64,000 nucleotides of DNA from Siphlonurus alternatus (taxonomy: Eukaryota; Arthropoda; Insecta; Ephemeroptera; Siphlonuridae): assembly GCA_949825025.1 (NCBI GenBank), contig OX463781.1:37845950-37909949 (forward strand), read 5' to 3'. A program made the translations under genes and the position numbers. Below, piece after piece: positions 41,180 through 52,655 of this stretch. The notes below the pieces were generated by a model. The model was not told where the DNA came from. It ran no database searches and saw only the letters and a program-made list of their open reading frames with translations. Numbering within the stretch: position 1 is the first letter of the stretch; every line of letters begins with the position of its first letter.

Positions 41180-44100
41180 TCTAGATTTTAATGCATTACT
41201 TTTTCACTTTACAAAGTAAACTAAAACTAGAACAAATAGAACAGATTCAAAATTCTTTGAATCAACAATATAAACATGAACTAACTAGACACAGATCAAA
41301 CATAAGTAAAGCTAATAAAACAGATAATGAGGATCACATAAATAAGGCAGCAAATAAAATTAAAGCTGCATGGGAAATTATATCCCGGAGTTGTAATGTC
41401 AAACCTCCTAAAAATATAGCAATTACAGAATTATTGATTGAAAACGATATTGTAACTGAACCTATTGAAATTTGTAACCATTTCAATAATTTTTTTGTTA
41501 ACAAAGTAAATTTTATGGTCCATGATGAATTTTTAATTGATTCTGTTTCGTATGATTTTGACAACTTTACACAATTTGAAAGTCATCCATTTACTTTTCA
41601 CCCCATTTCGTTTGATTCAATGCTAAATAATATAAAATCACTACCTAATAAAAATACTGCAGGCCCAGATGAGGTTCCATATAAGGTAGTAAAATACTGC
41701 GGACTATTACTAGCAGTGCCATTGGCATATTTAATTAACGAATCTATATCTGAAGGTGAATATCCTAAAGTGTTAAAGATGTCAAAAGTTTTCCCATTGT
41801 TGAAAAAAGGTTCTAAACTGGATATTAATAATTATCGTTCCATTTCATCAGTTTCTGTGTTCGGTAAATTATTTGAAAATCATTGGATGATCAAATTACT
41901 GAACATAGATATAATAATGGGCTTATTTCAGACAGTCAACATGGGTTTATTAAAAATAAATCTACAATAACTGCTACTTTTGCTTTGTTAAAATTGGTAT
42001 ATAAATGTATTGATAGCAAAAAATATTGCCTTGCAATTTTTTTTTTATTTTGCTAAAGCATTTGATAGTATTGATAAAAATATAGTAATAAAGAAATTAG
42101 CTGATTTAGGATGTAATTTAAAGAGTTTAAAATTGTTTCATTCTTACATGTCAGAGCGCTATCAATTTGTTCAAATTAATGGTGACAAATCTGATATTTT
42201 GCCCGTCACCCTCGGCGTTCCACAAGGGGGTAAAATTTCCACTACACTCTTTGGTATTGGGATTAACGACCTGCCTGAGCATGTAGATGCTGAAGTAATA
42301 AAATATGCAGATGACACTACGGCATTTGTTTCTGCTGATACAGAGGAGGAGTTGATTCAGTTAGCTAATAAAGTTGTTAAGGATGTTCAAGACTACTGTA
42401 CTGAGAATAGACTTATGTTAAATAAGGATAAAACTGTGTTTATACAGTTTCATAATTCATAATTCATAATTATTTATTGCTTTTCGATTGTACAACAATA
42501 TAAGCACGTCAGATACATAATCACAGTAAAAGTTAAAGATCGTCAATTCACTATCACATAAAAAAAAACAACATAACATTGGTACAAAAAAAAAAAAGGA
42601 AAAAAATTGCCCTGCATTGTCATAAATAATGTTCCAGCTAATATGCAACTAATTTGGCAATTTCCATACAATGACATATATACACTTGAGATGATATCAG
42701 TATATAATTCTTAATCGTTATATATTTATAAAAGCATTGTCACACCAAGAATATTATGAGCAAATATAAACACACTATCCGGTATTAAAGACCTGGAATA
42801 CAATACAACAAGAATACAACTTACATAACATCCATATAATACAAAAAAAATATATATATACATACATATATATATACATATATACATACACATACAAATA
42901 TACATACATATATATCTTACCCAAACATGCATCATATTTAATTCAATGCATTTTGTAATCAAGCATTAAGAAAGATATAAAAAATAATTTATATGAAAGA
43001 TTAATCCTTCAACTACTTATTAGAGAAAACTGTATCTGAACTAACAACACTAATATGCTAATCTGAAACACTGAATTTTTCACCCAAATACTCCTTAGCA
43101 CTATAATAACATTTCTTAACAAGAAAGCTTTTTAATAATTTGGGGAAGTTTCTCTGGTCCATTTTTGTCTTTAAAAATGTCGGTAGGTGATTAAAAAATG
43201 ACGCACACATCACGCGCGGATCACTGTCAGCAAATGAATGTTTATGTTTTTCGACAGATATGTCATTCTTATTTCTCAAGTTATATTTATGATTATCATG
43301 GTTTTTTATAAATAGTTCAGGGTGCTTTCGGAGAAATTTAATGCATTCATAAATATAAAGTGATGGTAAAGTCAAAATTTCTAGCTCCGGAAATAGCTAG
43401 CTTCATTCTCCCCGGTCACCTCCTGATAAGTCTTATTTGATTAAAATTTTGAATACCCCAATTAAAAGGGTACCTTGTGCGAAATTTTTAGGGGTCCATA
43501 TTAATGAAACTTTAGACTGGACAACTCATGTGAATGAAATATGTAAAAGAATTAATTGGGCAAATTTTGTTTTGTATACATTGCGTGATCATGTATCTCA
43601 AAAAACTTTATTCACTGTATATTATTCTTATGTGTATCCTCATTTGGCTTATGGACTAATTTTTTTTGGTAGTTATTCCACTCATTTGAATAGACTCTTC
43701 ATCTTGCAAAAACGTGCTTTGCGTACTATTCTTCATTTTAAGAAGACAGATACTTGTGTCTCACATTTTAGGGTGAATAATGTTTTAACTTTACCTTCAA
43801 TGTACATTTTAAATTGTTGTGTATTTAAGCGCAAGTATCCTGAATTGTACACATGTAATGTTGATACTCATTTGTATAATACAAGAAACAAAGATAAAGT
43901 TACTACAGAAAGACATAACTCTGCTCAGTTCGAGAAAAGTTCTTTTTATCAAACTGCAAAAATTTATGATTTCTTGCCAAATAGTATCAAAAATATTGAA
44001 AGTGACGTTGTTTTTAAAAAAAGTTTAAAAAAAAATATTGATTGAAAAAGAGTTCTATTCAGTGAAATCATATTTTAGTAACAAAATTAGTGAAACTGTT

Positions 44101-44245
44101 ATGATTAATGTACCTGTTAATAATTGATTTTTTATTATTGTATTTATAAATGGTTAAAATTTATATTGATTATGCAATGTTTTATGTTTTGTTTTCAGTG
44201 TTTGACGTGAACCATGTTGTATGTACAACCAGTTGTTCCAAAATA
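41180..44245 (+). pseudogene. Jockey-like LINE ORF2 (reverse transcriptase), frameshifted and interrupted
   Basis: Three blocks in order on the plus strand give most of an RT. 41191-41970 holds the N-terminal part with KNTAGPDEVPYKVVKYC and LLKKGSKLDINNYRSIS. 42010-42462 holds FAKAFDSIDKN, GVPQGGKISTTLFGIGIND and the catalytic YADDT. 43437-44045 holds FLGVHINETLDW and the AYGLIFFG / LQKRALRTIL tail. Frame breaks occur near 41885 and in the T-run near 42040. Between blocks two and three lies another LINE in antisense. The 3' UTR ends with an A-rich tail at about 44240. No endonuclease domain is visible upstream, so the copy is 5'-truncated. It cannot make a working protein. Confidence 0.88.
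42458..43410 (-). mobile_element. Antisense LINE insertion inside the RT of another LINE
   Basis: On the minus strand 43375-43058 encodes 105 residues of a Jockey-like ORF2 C-terminus (LPSLYIYECIKFLRKHPELF). A long 3' UTR runs to GTTGTACAATCGAAAAGCAATAAA and an (ATTATGA)n tail at about 42456-42475. The interrupted host frame reads QFH before and FHSP after, with TTCAT on both sides (42450-42454 region and about 43402), a possible short target duplication. 5'-truncated; a TATACA-rich run lies at about 42850-42915. Confidence 0.75.
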
Positions 44246-44556
44246 AAATAAAAATACACTTGTAATGCTTTTTATGATGAAAATTACTTCTAATAAGAGA
44301 TAATTCAGATTAAGAAGTAGTGTTTATTAATATATTCATGAACAAATATAGTTTGTTACTTAAGTAAACAATGCATTTTCTATATAATTACATAATAAGA
44401 ACAGATTATGCACTCAAACAATTGTGTGTATACATATTTGAAATGCAGCCAAGTCCTAAAATTTTAACTTGTTTAATAAATGTAGGATTACCCCCAGAGG
44501 TAACCGGAAGTGAAAGTGGTTACCTTAATATTGCGCAGAGAGGTTTATATCCCTAG

Positions 44557-44795
44557 CCTAGTTGTAAAATTACGTTTTTGACTCATCCTTTACACGTTTA
44601 AATAACCCAATCTTTTTACCTCAAAAACAAATCTTATTTTCCCTTCGCTCAAAGTAAGGATGAAATGGAGACAATATTTTTAACATTGTATGCTCAAGAA
44701 GGGGGAAAAATACGTAATCTCGTTTTCTCACTATTTTTTTCTTCTAAATGGAGCAAAATAGGTGGCAATTAAACTAGGACAGAGCTATTATAATA
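44557..44795. repeat. Dispersed repeat family O, copy 4
   Basis: Contains gactcatcctttacacgttt, aaaacaaatcttattttcc and taacattgtatgctcaagaag. Confidence 0.5.
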
Positions 44796-44867
44796 GCAGG
44801 GAATAGTTCATCTATGGTATTCCCTCATAATAGTGAATAAAAGTTTAAATTTATTTCAACCCAGATA

Positions 44868-45086
44868 CAGTCAAATTAATTTGAATTTTCCTCTGGAAGT
44901 AGCCGGAAGTGTGAACTTTGTATCTGTTCTGTTTGTAATTCAGTTTTGAAACTTTATAGATAGAGCGTTTTCTATTATATATACTGACCTATATGTGAAG
45001 TTGCAACGCTGAAATACAAATGGAAAGGCCAGAAACCTTACACTTCCGGCTACTTCCTGAGGGAATATTAAGTAAATTTGACTATA
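44868..45086. mobile_element. MITE family E, single unit
   Basis: TACAGTCAAATTAATTTGA at the left and aagtaaatttgactata at the right are inverted; inner ctggaagtagccggaagtg pairs with cacttccggctacttcc. About 215 bp with TA borders. Confidence 0.8.
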
Positions 45087-45194
45087 ATATAAAAATAATA
45101 TTTCTGCCAAAACTTTCATGTTCAAAATTGAACTAGTGAGTCTTAATATTGCTTTTCCGGCTACTTCCGATGGAATTTTTTCATTTGTTGATCG

Positions 45195-45388
45195 ACCAAA
45201 GATTTTTTTTTTTTTTTAAATATTTGATTCACTTTTATATATCATTTTCCTCCTATTTTTTACCAGAGAAAAAAAGATAGAAAAAATATACGAGATTACG
45301 TCTTCTTTCCTGTAATTGCAAGCTTAAAATGTTAGAAATGTTTTCTCTATTTGATCCTCACTTTGAGCAAGCAAGAAATAATTAAGAT

Positions 45389-45430
<42 letters not shown>

Positions 45431-45505
45431 CAAGAAACAAGACGTTATATAAGATTAAGTTTAGACGTTTAAGGGATGATTTTAAGACGTAATTTTTTTT
45501 AACTA
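45195..45505. repeat. Dispersed repeat family O, copy 5 (reversed), with T-run
   Basis: Reverse of the family O strings (cttaaaatgttagaaatg, cctcactttgagcaagcaag, aagttta gacgttt) around a 41-base T-run at about 45391-45431. Confidence 0.5.
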
Positions 45506-47696
45506 AGGTATTTAGAGAATTATAATTCGGGTAAAAAGTCGGATATCCAAATCCTAAGGAGTATGATTGTTTACCAGTCAATAAAGGTATAGAGTGTGCA
45601 ACAAATAATTTAAAATAGCAACTGTGAGTAAAAAATTAAGATAAAAGTCACATTAATTTATCAAATTATTTTTTTTTTTGGTTTACGATAATCACTAGAA
45701 TTAATGGGACACATCAATATTCGTCCCAAGTATTCTTAAGGCTATTATGAATTACGCTTTCATATCACGTTGTAATTATAGTCTAGCCTTCACGCATAAC
45801 AAAATCTACTGTGAAATTATTTATATTAAATTTTGGACTTTAATTTTCTTCCCTTTTTCTAGTGTGTTATTAATATTAAAGTCTTTTGATTATTTATAAT
45901 TTAAAAAAAATAATACTTTAAATTAATTTTATAAATAAATTGATGTAAACTTAAAATGAAATTACTGTACTGAAAGAAAAAAATAGTAACTAAAATTAAA
46001 TTTATACAGAAAATTGCGTATCATAATTAAAAAGGATAGAAAAATATTATAAATATAATCAGAAGACTGTTTTGAAAATTACCTTTTGAAATTTTTACAA
46101 TAATGGAAAGAAATCAGATTGTTATTCCCTAGCCATTAGTGTCTTATTAAGCTTGGCTGTCAAAAATCATAGTTAGTGAGTAGTCTGTTTATTTAGTCTT
46201 CTTTCGTGGATTTTTTTAAATTACTTTTCCGTATGTGTAACCTGTCTCAATGCCCACTGTATCATGGCCTGTGCACTATAATATCGATCTCGAATGTTTT
46301 TTTAAAATAGTAGTCCTAGATTTTCAATTTCCCATTGAGTTACATGCTAATTTGACCCCGAAATTTCCATGGAAGGAGTGATTATAAAATTTTGAAACTT
46401 TACACACAGCAAGATAAGGGGTTTAGAAATTATGCCTGGGGTGTAAAAATATCAAGAAAATTTTATTTCTATGGGGTTTAATTTGAATTTTACAATGCTA
46501 TAGCAAATATGGTGGACTATTATTTTGTTTCGCGCGCTTCGCAGTGCGCAGGCCTTGATAGAGTGGGCATTGCCTGTCTACTCAAGAGTAAATTCTACAG
46601 ACAGGGATGAAAGGTAGGCAGGAATAAAGAGCCCATAAATATAAGAAAGGCCAGAGCTCATACACCTTGAGGTGTCCGAGAACCCTTAGGATGAGAGGAG
46701 TCAGATGACTGGATGTCGAGGTTACTATATGAGGTAGCTGAATAACGCCCAAGATTTCTTATATAGTGCAAAATAAACATTTTCTATAGTTAAAATTGAT
46801 TTGTTCTTATTATTTTATTTTTCTATTAGTTATTTTTAAAATTAGTAAATTTACAGTCCTTTTTAAACCAAGAGCTTGAAAAGGCTTGTCTTTTTTCTAA
46901 TTTAAACTCCTATTTGTCCTTCATAGCAATAATGTAAATGAATAACTATGAAATACATTTTTTTCCAAACAACTTATACTTTTACAAGATAACATGAATC
47001 ATTTCAAAAAACATACACAAAAGATAAAAACAAATAAACATTTCCAAGCCAGTCGGGCATTCTACTACGACTGATCTACACTATATAAATGATCGCACTG
47101 TGAAATCGAGTTATTTCACCTAATTAATAAATTAATTCTCTCAACTAATTAGTAACACCCGAATTTATTTATTCATTCGGAATTATGGGATCTAATGATT
47201 GATAAAAATTTACATGTGTGGTTTTGATATATTAATTATAAATTTCATCGAGTAGAGAGATTCGATATATACTAATAAAGTCTACAAGCGTATTATACAG
47301 TATAGTCTATATTATATGGATGATTAATTTTTGATAAATTGAATGTTTTTCCTCATAACTAACGATATTTTAATGAAAATGTTTAATGAAGTTGAATTTA
47401 AGCTTAAATAAATTTAAAAGTTATTAAAATTAAATACAATATAATGAATAATTAATGGTTATAGATTTAAATCAGGGTAACATGAAAACATGGATAAAGG
47501 TATATAGATGTAGTAAATATTACCAGGAAAGTTTGTTTTAAATGAAGCGGGAACAAAGCGATTTTTTTTATTGTGTTTCCAAGTCTGATCTGTTTATGGC
47601 AATTTTAAACAATAGCTTTTGTTTTGAAAATATATATTTTTTCATATAAAATTAACTCAATATTAATGTATAATAAAAGTTGATACCAGGCGTATT
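45506..47696. other. AT-rich DNA, no gene seen
   Basis: No supportable ORF. A somewhat GC-richer patch at 46530-46720 (cgcgcgcttcgcagtgcgcagg) shows no RNA-gene boxes or domain. Confidence 0.5.
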
Positions 47697-47743
47697 AAAA
47701 TGGCGTCGAGGGGTATTAACTTAATACCCTCGACGCCATTTTA
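47697..47743. repeat. Near-perfect hairpin, 22-23-bp arms
   Basis: AAAATGGCGTCGAGGGGTAT plus TAA faces TTAATACCC plus TCGACGCCATTTT with one bulged G and a one-base centre. It borders the SINE-like repeat that follows. Confidence 0.85.
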
Positions 47744-48060
47744 CCCTTTTGGGTTTCAGGCCAGGCCGATATTTAGGTTTGTCAGTAGGAGTTATCTTGC
47801 GACCATGCTGGGGCTTACCAGGCTCCCAGAACCCTTTCCTGCACTATTCTGGGCTCCAGATCTGTGCAGCCTGCAGTGGCAGTGCAAGACTGCAGGGCAG
47901 CAGAGTATAGTCAGCCATACGCTGCCTTCCTCCTACCAACTTCATCATCTAGTAATCAGTCACACCCATCCCAAGTCCCGAAAAGTCTGCCATGTTCGGG
48001 ATTTGAACCGGGGACCTCTCGGACCAGAGCCAGGGGTACTAACCACTATATACACTACAG
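47744..48060 (-). mobile_element. tRNA-derived SINE-like repeat
   Basis: On the minus strand a B box, GGTTCAAATCCCG (48009-47997), lies about 35 bases after an A-box-like TATAGTGGTTAGTACCCC (48050-48033), the spacing of a tRNA-type Pol III promoter. The roughly 250-bp GC-rich body continues to about 47744. Head and body proportions suit a SINE rather than a tRNA gene. The frames that run through it are not protein genes. Confidence 0.6.
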
Positions 48061-48794
48061 ATTGGTCAATATTAATATTAGTTAGTTAAATAATTTTTTT
48101 TACTCTTCTTTGATTATTGGACAAAAATACAATTATATTGAATTAATTATGTTATGATATATTATAATATTTTGTGTTCTATGCATTGAATTCCTTACTA
48201 GAATTAGTTTTTATATAGCATCATTTTTTTTTTTTTCCAAATTAAAATATTAACCTTACCACTTATCAGGTAATGCAATAAGAGCAATAAGAGAAATTGA
48301 ATTCAGATTCTCGAGCTGAATTAAATTTCATCTTCTGATGATTTTTTTTTTTCCTCGTTTTTTTTTTTTTTTTTAATAAATGATCAAAGTACTGAGATTT
48401 ATTGAGGATAAAGAATATAAATTTAAATTTTGTCACTGCCAAGTCCTCATTATTAGCGTCGAAGATTTGGAATACAGCGTTTTTAGAATGAGTAAAGGAA
48501 GTCATTTTAAGAGAAATTTTACTTTCTACACTTTATTCGAAATAAATTCTCGTTAATACCTTGTCATATCTCACTTTAATGTAAGCCAATTTATCAATAT
48601 CAAAAGAGTGTAGGTTACACTTACACCCGCGTGGGTAGTGATTATCGGACCTTTTAAAAATTGTTTTCAGGCGTCGGAAAATGTATTGACAATAATTTAT
48701 TGATTGAAATAAGATTGCAATTTATAGTTGAAGGAAATTATTCAAGTGAAAGAGGATAATATTCAATAATGATCCAGCTCTACAATTAAGACAG
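48061..48794. other. AT-rich DNA, no gene seen
   Basis: T-runs at about 48226-48238 and 48341-48374; no supportable ORF. Confidence 0.5.
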
Positions 48795-49290
48795 TTTTCT
48801 TGGAGGTCGGCCTCATTGAGGAACCTCGATACTCAACAATTTTCATCAACTTTCGGGAAAGTCCGTCAAATAAGTCGCGTGCTGTGCTCGAGCGGTGTGT
48901 TTGGGGATATCAAAGATTTGACAGGCGTTGGTGGCAAAAGCGGCCTGTTTGAAAGTTACTACAATTGAATTCCACAACCTAGCATGATTAGTAGTTGGAT
49001 GGGTGACCATTTTCAACAAAAATCAGGTTTCCCACCCGGGGTAAATTGTTGCGCTTTTCCACTATGTGGTTCCCCTGCCTTTGAACCATTGCACTTTCGG
49101 TTCATTGACAAAAGCTGTAGCGTCCATCCTAGCTGAGGTTTCCACGTTTCCCTCAGTAGAAGGCAAATACCGGGATGGATTGCAAGGTCATGGCCGCCCC
49201 CGTTTTGGAAGAGCTTGCGAAACGTTCAAGTTAGGGTTTCGGAAGTTTCGGGGTTTCAAACTTAGTAGTAATTAGTAAGTAGAAGTACCC
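48795..49290 (+). mobile_element. 5S rRNA-related SINE
   Basis: ATTAGTAGTTGGATGGGTGACC (48987-49008, split here as attagtagttggat then gggtgacc) closely matches the box C region of animal 5S rRNA (TTAGTACTTGGATGGGTGACC type). An A-box-like tgctcgagcggt lies at 48887-48900. After a unique body, a conserved tail block runs 49133-49204: gaggtttccacgtttccctca, aaataccgggatgg and tcatggccgc. The same tail block occurs in the SINE at 54425-54680, which has a tRNA-like head. Confidence 0.65.
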
Positions 49291-49314
49291 ATTTATAGGG
49301 TTTAATTAAAAAAA

Positions 49315-49319
<5 letters not shown>

Positions 49320-49376
<57 letters not shown>

Positions 49377-49387
49377 ATATATATATA
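49320..49387. repeat. (TA)n microsatellite
   Basis: Over 30 TA units with one interruption near 49365. Confidence 0.95.
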
Positions 49388-50319
49388 GGCAATAACGAAC
49401 TAATAAGGTTTGTCGGGCAGATTAGGGTGTATGCGTTCTGGTGCTGACCGCCCTCCGTCCCTCTAAAAGTTCTACTCTTTAGTAAACAAGTTAGACATAA
49501 GGGAAAGCAATTAAAAAAAAAAGATTAAAATGACAAAACTAAATTAATTGAAATAAATAATACTTGATGTTGGACAGGTTGCGTAACTAAAAGGCTAGAT
49601 GTTTTAGCTACACTAACCATTCTATTTTCATCGGAACAACTAGTGAGTAATTCAGCTTGTGTCGGCTAATAATATTCTTCTTTACAAATCGGCTATCAAT
49701 GATTGAGACACGAGGAAAACCACATGTTGTCAGTATAGACAGTTTGAATTCAATACAGTTTTCCTAGTTTTCATAGAATTATAAACGTTAGAAGAGTACG
49801 GAAATTCCAAGAAAACGAGTTCAACTAGTCATCTAAAATTTTACAGGGAAATATGACACTTACCACAAGTAGCTGAAAGTGATTCATTAAACCCTAACAT
49901 TATGCAGAAAGAGGAACTCAAATTCAAAATCATTTTATATAATTCCAAGTATACAAGATACACACATCATGTATGGATACAAACACATGATCAAAATATA
50001 AATGCATAAGTCATATTTTAGCATTATTTAAATAAATCTACACCTTAAAAACACAGGAATTTCATAATTATTTTAATTTTATTTATTTGAACTTTTTCGA
50101 TTCTACCGGCGAAGGACTTCAATTTTTGTTCATAAACAGGTGTTATGTGTGACGTCATAAACGACGTTTGTCATCAAGGTATTAGTGATAAGAAGAAAAG
50201 CAGTGACTGACCTCCACAAATTCAATACACATCGTTGCCGATACGACGTAAACAACAAGACATTTTTTATTCCCCCGTCAGTACAAGACAACATAATATA
50301 CGGGAATTGCATGTTTATA
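49388..50319. other. AT-rich DNA, no gene seen
   Basis: A Jockey-tail-like string (atttatttgaactttttcgattctac) lies at about 50080-50105 and a TGACGTCA octamer at 50150-50157. No gene supported. Confidence 0.5.
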
Positions 50320-50650
50320 TTTTGGGTAGCACGGAGGATACGCCCGAAGCTACCCGAAGTGCTTCAGGATGTAGGCAGAAAACCCTAAAATCCTATGCTG
50401 TGCGTGTTAACGTAACTCACAACATCTCTTTGCTAATAATTCTTTTGGTCGCCAAATATTTTTTTTCAATAGCATTGGTTCTTCTTGTCACCATTTATGA
50501 AAGAAAATTCTACGAGAAAAATGATACGAATCGTCAGGAGAAATTAATTTCGAGACCAACTTTAACACGTATCTGCTATGCCGCTGACAATGTTTTGCCT
50601 ACACAATCGTGACATCATATTGTTTTGTGACGTATTGTGAAAGACCCGTA
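50320..50650. repeat. Dispersed repeat family N, copy 2 (opposite orientation)
   Basis: Reverse complement of the copy at 33465-33775 over about 300 bp, with moderate divergence. The ORFs across it are not conserved in the other copy. Confidence 0.7.
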
Positions 50651-50937
50651 TAGTTTACGTTACTCTTAATGTTAATAATGATACAAAATAATTGTATCTT
50701 CACATATAAATAGTCTCACATTGTATTACACACTTTAGCTATAACTAAAATCAACACTATATTTGTGTATAACAGTACTTTTAATGAAACCTGAAGTTTA
50801 TTATTGAAAGTACTATACATATGGGTCCTTTGTCCTTATATATAAGTTTGAGTCGGAAACCCACTTTCATTGTGACCAGATGTAAAACAAAATGAAGACA
50901 ACTGAATATTATCCTGGGACTCTTCATAAAGAAGGTA

Positions 50938-51163
50938 TTAAGGTGCATTTCTATCGCGCGAGGCTTGGCGGGGTGAAGGAAAGCGCACTTGCAGTAAAAT
51001 CGTATGGCAGCCATATTAGCGAGGAAAAATCATTTTAACGCAGCGATTTAATCATGCCGTGATTTTTCCTCGCCAATATGGCCGCCATAAGGTTTCACTG
51101 CAAGTGCGCTTTTCTCGCCCCACCAAGCGTCGCGTGACATCGTTCCATGGAAATGCACCTTTA
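50938..51163. mobile_element. MITE family B, copy 1
   Basis: Ends aaggtgcatttctat and catggaaatgcacctt are inverted. Arms share gcgcgaggcttggcggggtg, agcgcacttgcagt and atggcagccatatt with their inverses. Three relatives lie at 52436, 57945 and 58612, all within 8 kb. Confidence 0.8.
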
Positions 51164-51290
51164 CACAATAAAATTTTGCATTCAATTTTTCCTTACAAGA
51201 AAACTTAAATCCATTTGTTTGTATAGAAATGTAATTTTCTTGCAAGGAAAAATTATATGCAAAATTGTATCGTATAATACTGGCTTAATA
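51163..51290. mobile_element. MITE family A, copy 2, abutting family B
   Basis: Matches the copy at 14185-14345: tttttccttacaagaaaa, atgtaattttcttgcaagg, and the right end ttgtatcgtataatactggcttaa. The left end is cut or degraded where it meets family B. Confidence 0.65.
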
Positions 51291-51593
51291 ATGCATTGCA
51301 GATTTTCATAGCCTGGTTGTTCTCCTTTAATGTTTTATCATTGACACCCGGAACATTTTGTTATAAAATATAGGAACGTATTGTTTTATATTTTCATTCA
51401 GCTTATCTTTACACAGCTTATTCCATCCATGTTTTGTAAAATTTGACAGCACATGTTTTGCGTGAATATATAATAATTTAATATTGCCTTTACTTTATGT
51501 TGATTATTTTATATAATAATTGATATAAAAAATTTAAAGCATCTTGATTAATGTTAATTTTAAAAACTTTTTTCTCTTAATTAAAATATTTTT

Positions 51594-51887
51594 ATTAATG
51601 GAGTACCGACCTCAAAAATTTTTATAGCTGAAATGGATAGAGGATGAAAAGTTGTGTTACTCTCATTTTTTTCAGATTTTTTAGGGACCAGGAAGTATTG
51701 CTAAAAAGTTTTGGCGAGGTCGGGTTCGAATCCACGTCCCTTTTGGGTCATATCTTTTATTGCCTGTGATTGCCTTGGGCGTGGGACGTGGGAATGAAGC
51801 TGGTGCCCAGCTCTGACCTGAAGCTGCTGTTACTGCAGCCGCCTGTACCTTGCTGCACCAATACTTTTTCAATAAAGAGTGAGTTTC

Positions 51888-51919
<32 letters not shown>

Positions 51920-52086
51920 TTAAGAGAGCAGGCAAAAGAGGCGGCACTTTTTCTGCACTTTCAATAATTTTTAAAAAATAATTGCCGGACTCTAAAAAAT
52001 CTGAAAAAAAAAAAATCAGAGTAGCATAACTTTGCATTCTCTATCGATTTCTGCAATAAAAAATTTTGAGGTCGGTACTCCATTGC
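51594..52086. mobile_element. MITE family I, copy 3, carrying a polyadenylated insert
   Basis: Ends aatggagtaccgacctcaaaa and ttttgaggtcggtactccatt are inverted. Arms include ggatagagg, ttactctca and tttttcagattttttagg. The centre is split by the insertion at about 51745-51920. Confidence 0.8.
51745..51920 (+). mobile_element. Retroposed cDNA fragment with poly(A) tail
   Basis: A GC-richer stretch with AATAAAG (about 51870-51876), then about 20 bases and a run of 25 A (51894-51919). A related family I element at 55183-55505 lacks this segment. It looks like a retroposed 3' end of a Pol II transcript; parent gene unknown. Confidence 0.55.
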
Positions 52087-52330
52087 GTAATATTAATTAT
52101 TAATATGAGTAATGAAATTGAATCAATTATAACATTTTTTATATCAGCAATGGACAGACTGCATTAATTTTTTCACTAAATTAATTTCCATAGACCATCT
52201 CGAGCGTCAATTTTCCCACATTTTTTAACCATCTACAACTCTTATTAATTTAAGGAAAAAACTCTCGACCTCTTGGTAGCCTATGCAAAGTTTTCCCGTA
52301 TTACATGCTTTTGCTTTTTATTTTATATTT

Positions 52331-52384
52331 GCATGACTCATTGAGCTCTACACAAGGCCTTGTGTAGAGCTCAATGGCATGACT
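52331..52384. mobile_element. 38-bp perfect palindrome flanked by 8-bp direct repeats
   Basis: CATTGAGCTCTACACAAGG (52339-52357) is followed without spacer by its exact complement (52358-52376). GCATGACT stands directly on both sides (52331-52338 and 52377-52384), like an 8-bp target duplication. Confidence 0.85.
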
Positions 52385-52435
52385 ATATTATATACCGTCT
52401 CAGCGTCTTTTAGCTTGAATTTGAAAGTCTTATGC

Positions 52436-52655
52436 TTCTTTTCCACGAAGCGATGTCGAGCGGGGCTTGGCAGAGCTAGAAAGGCGCACTTGCTTTAATG
52501 TCATATGGCGGCCATTGTGGTGTGAAAAGATCGTGACGGGATTTAATCACTGCGGGAAAGCGATTTTTCCACCCCAAAGTGGCTGCCATATAATATTGAA
52601 GCAAGTGTCAGGCCACGCTCGACATTGCTTAATGGAAATGGAAAAGTATCTTTAG
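52436..52655. mobile_element. MITE family B, copy 2
   Basis: Arms cgatgtcgagcggggcttgg / ccacgctcgacat, ggcgcacttgctttaat / attgaagcaagtg and atggcggcca / tggctgccat. Outer ends cttttccac / atggaaaag. Confidence 0.7.

Noticed and set aside
47700..48089. 129-codon ORF
   Set aside because: Runs through a tRNA-derived SINE-like repeat with Pol III boxes on the other strand.
50235..50612. 125-codon ORF
   Set aside because: Lies in dispersed repeat N; the other copy does not keep the frame.
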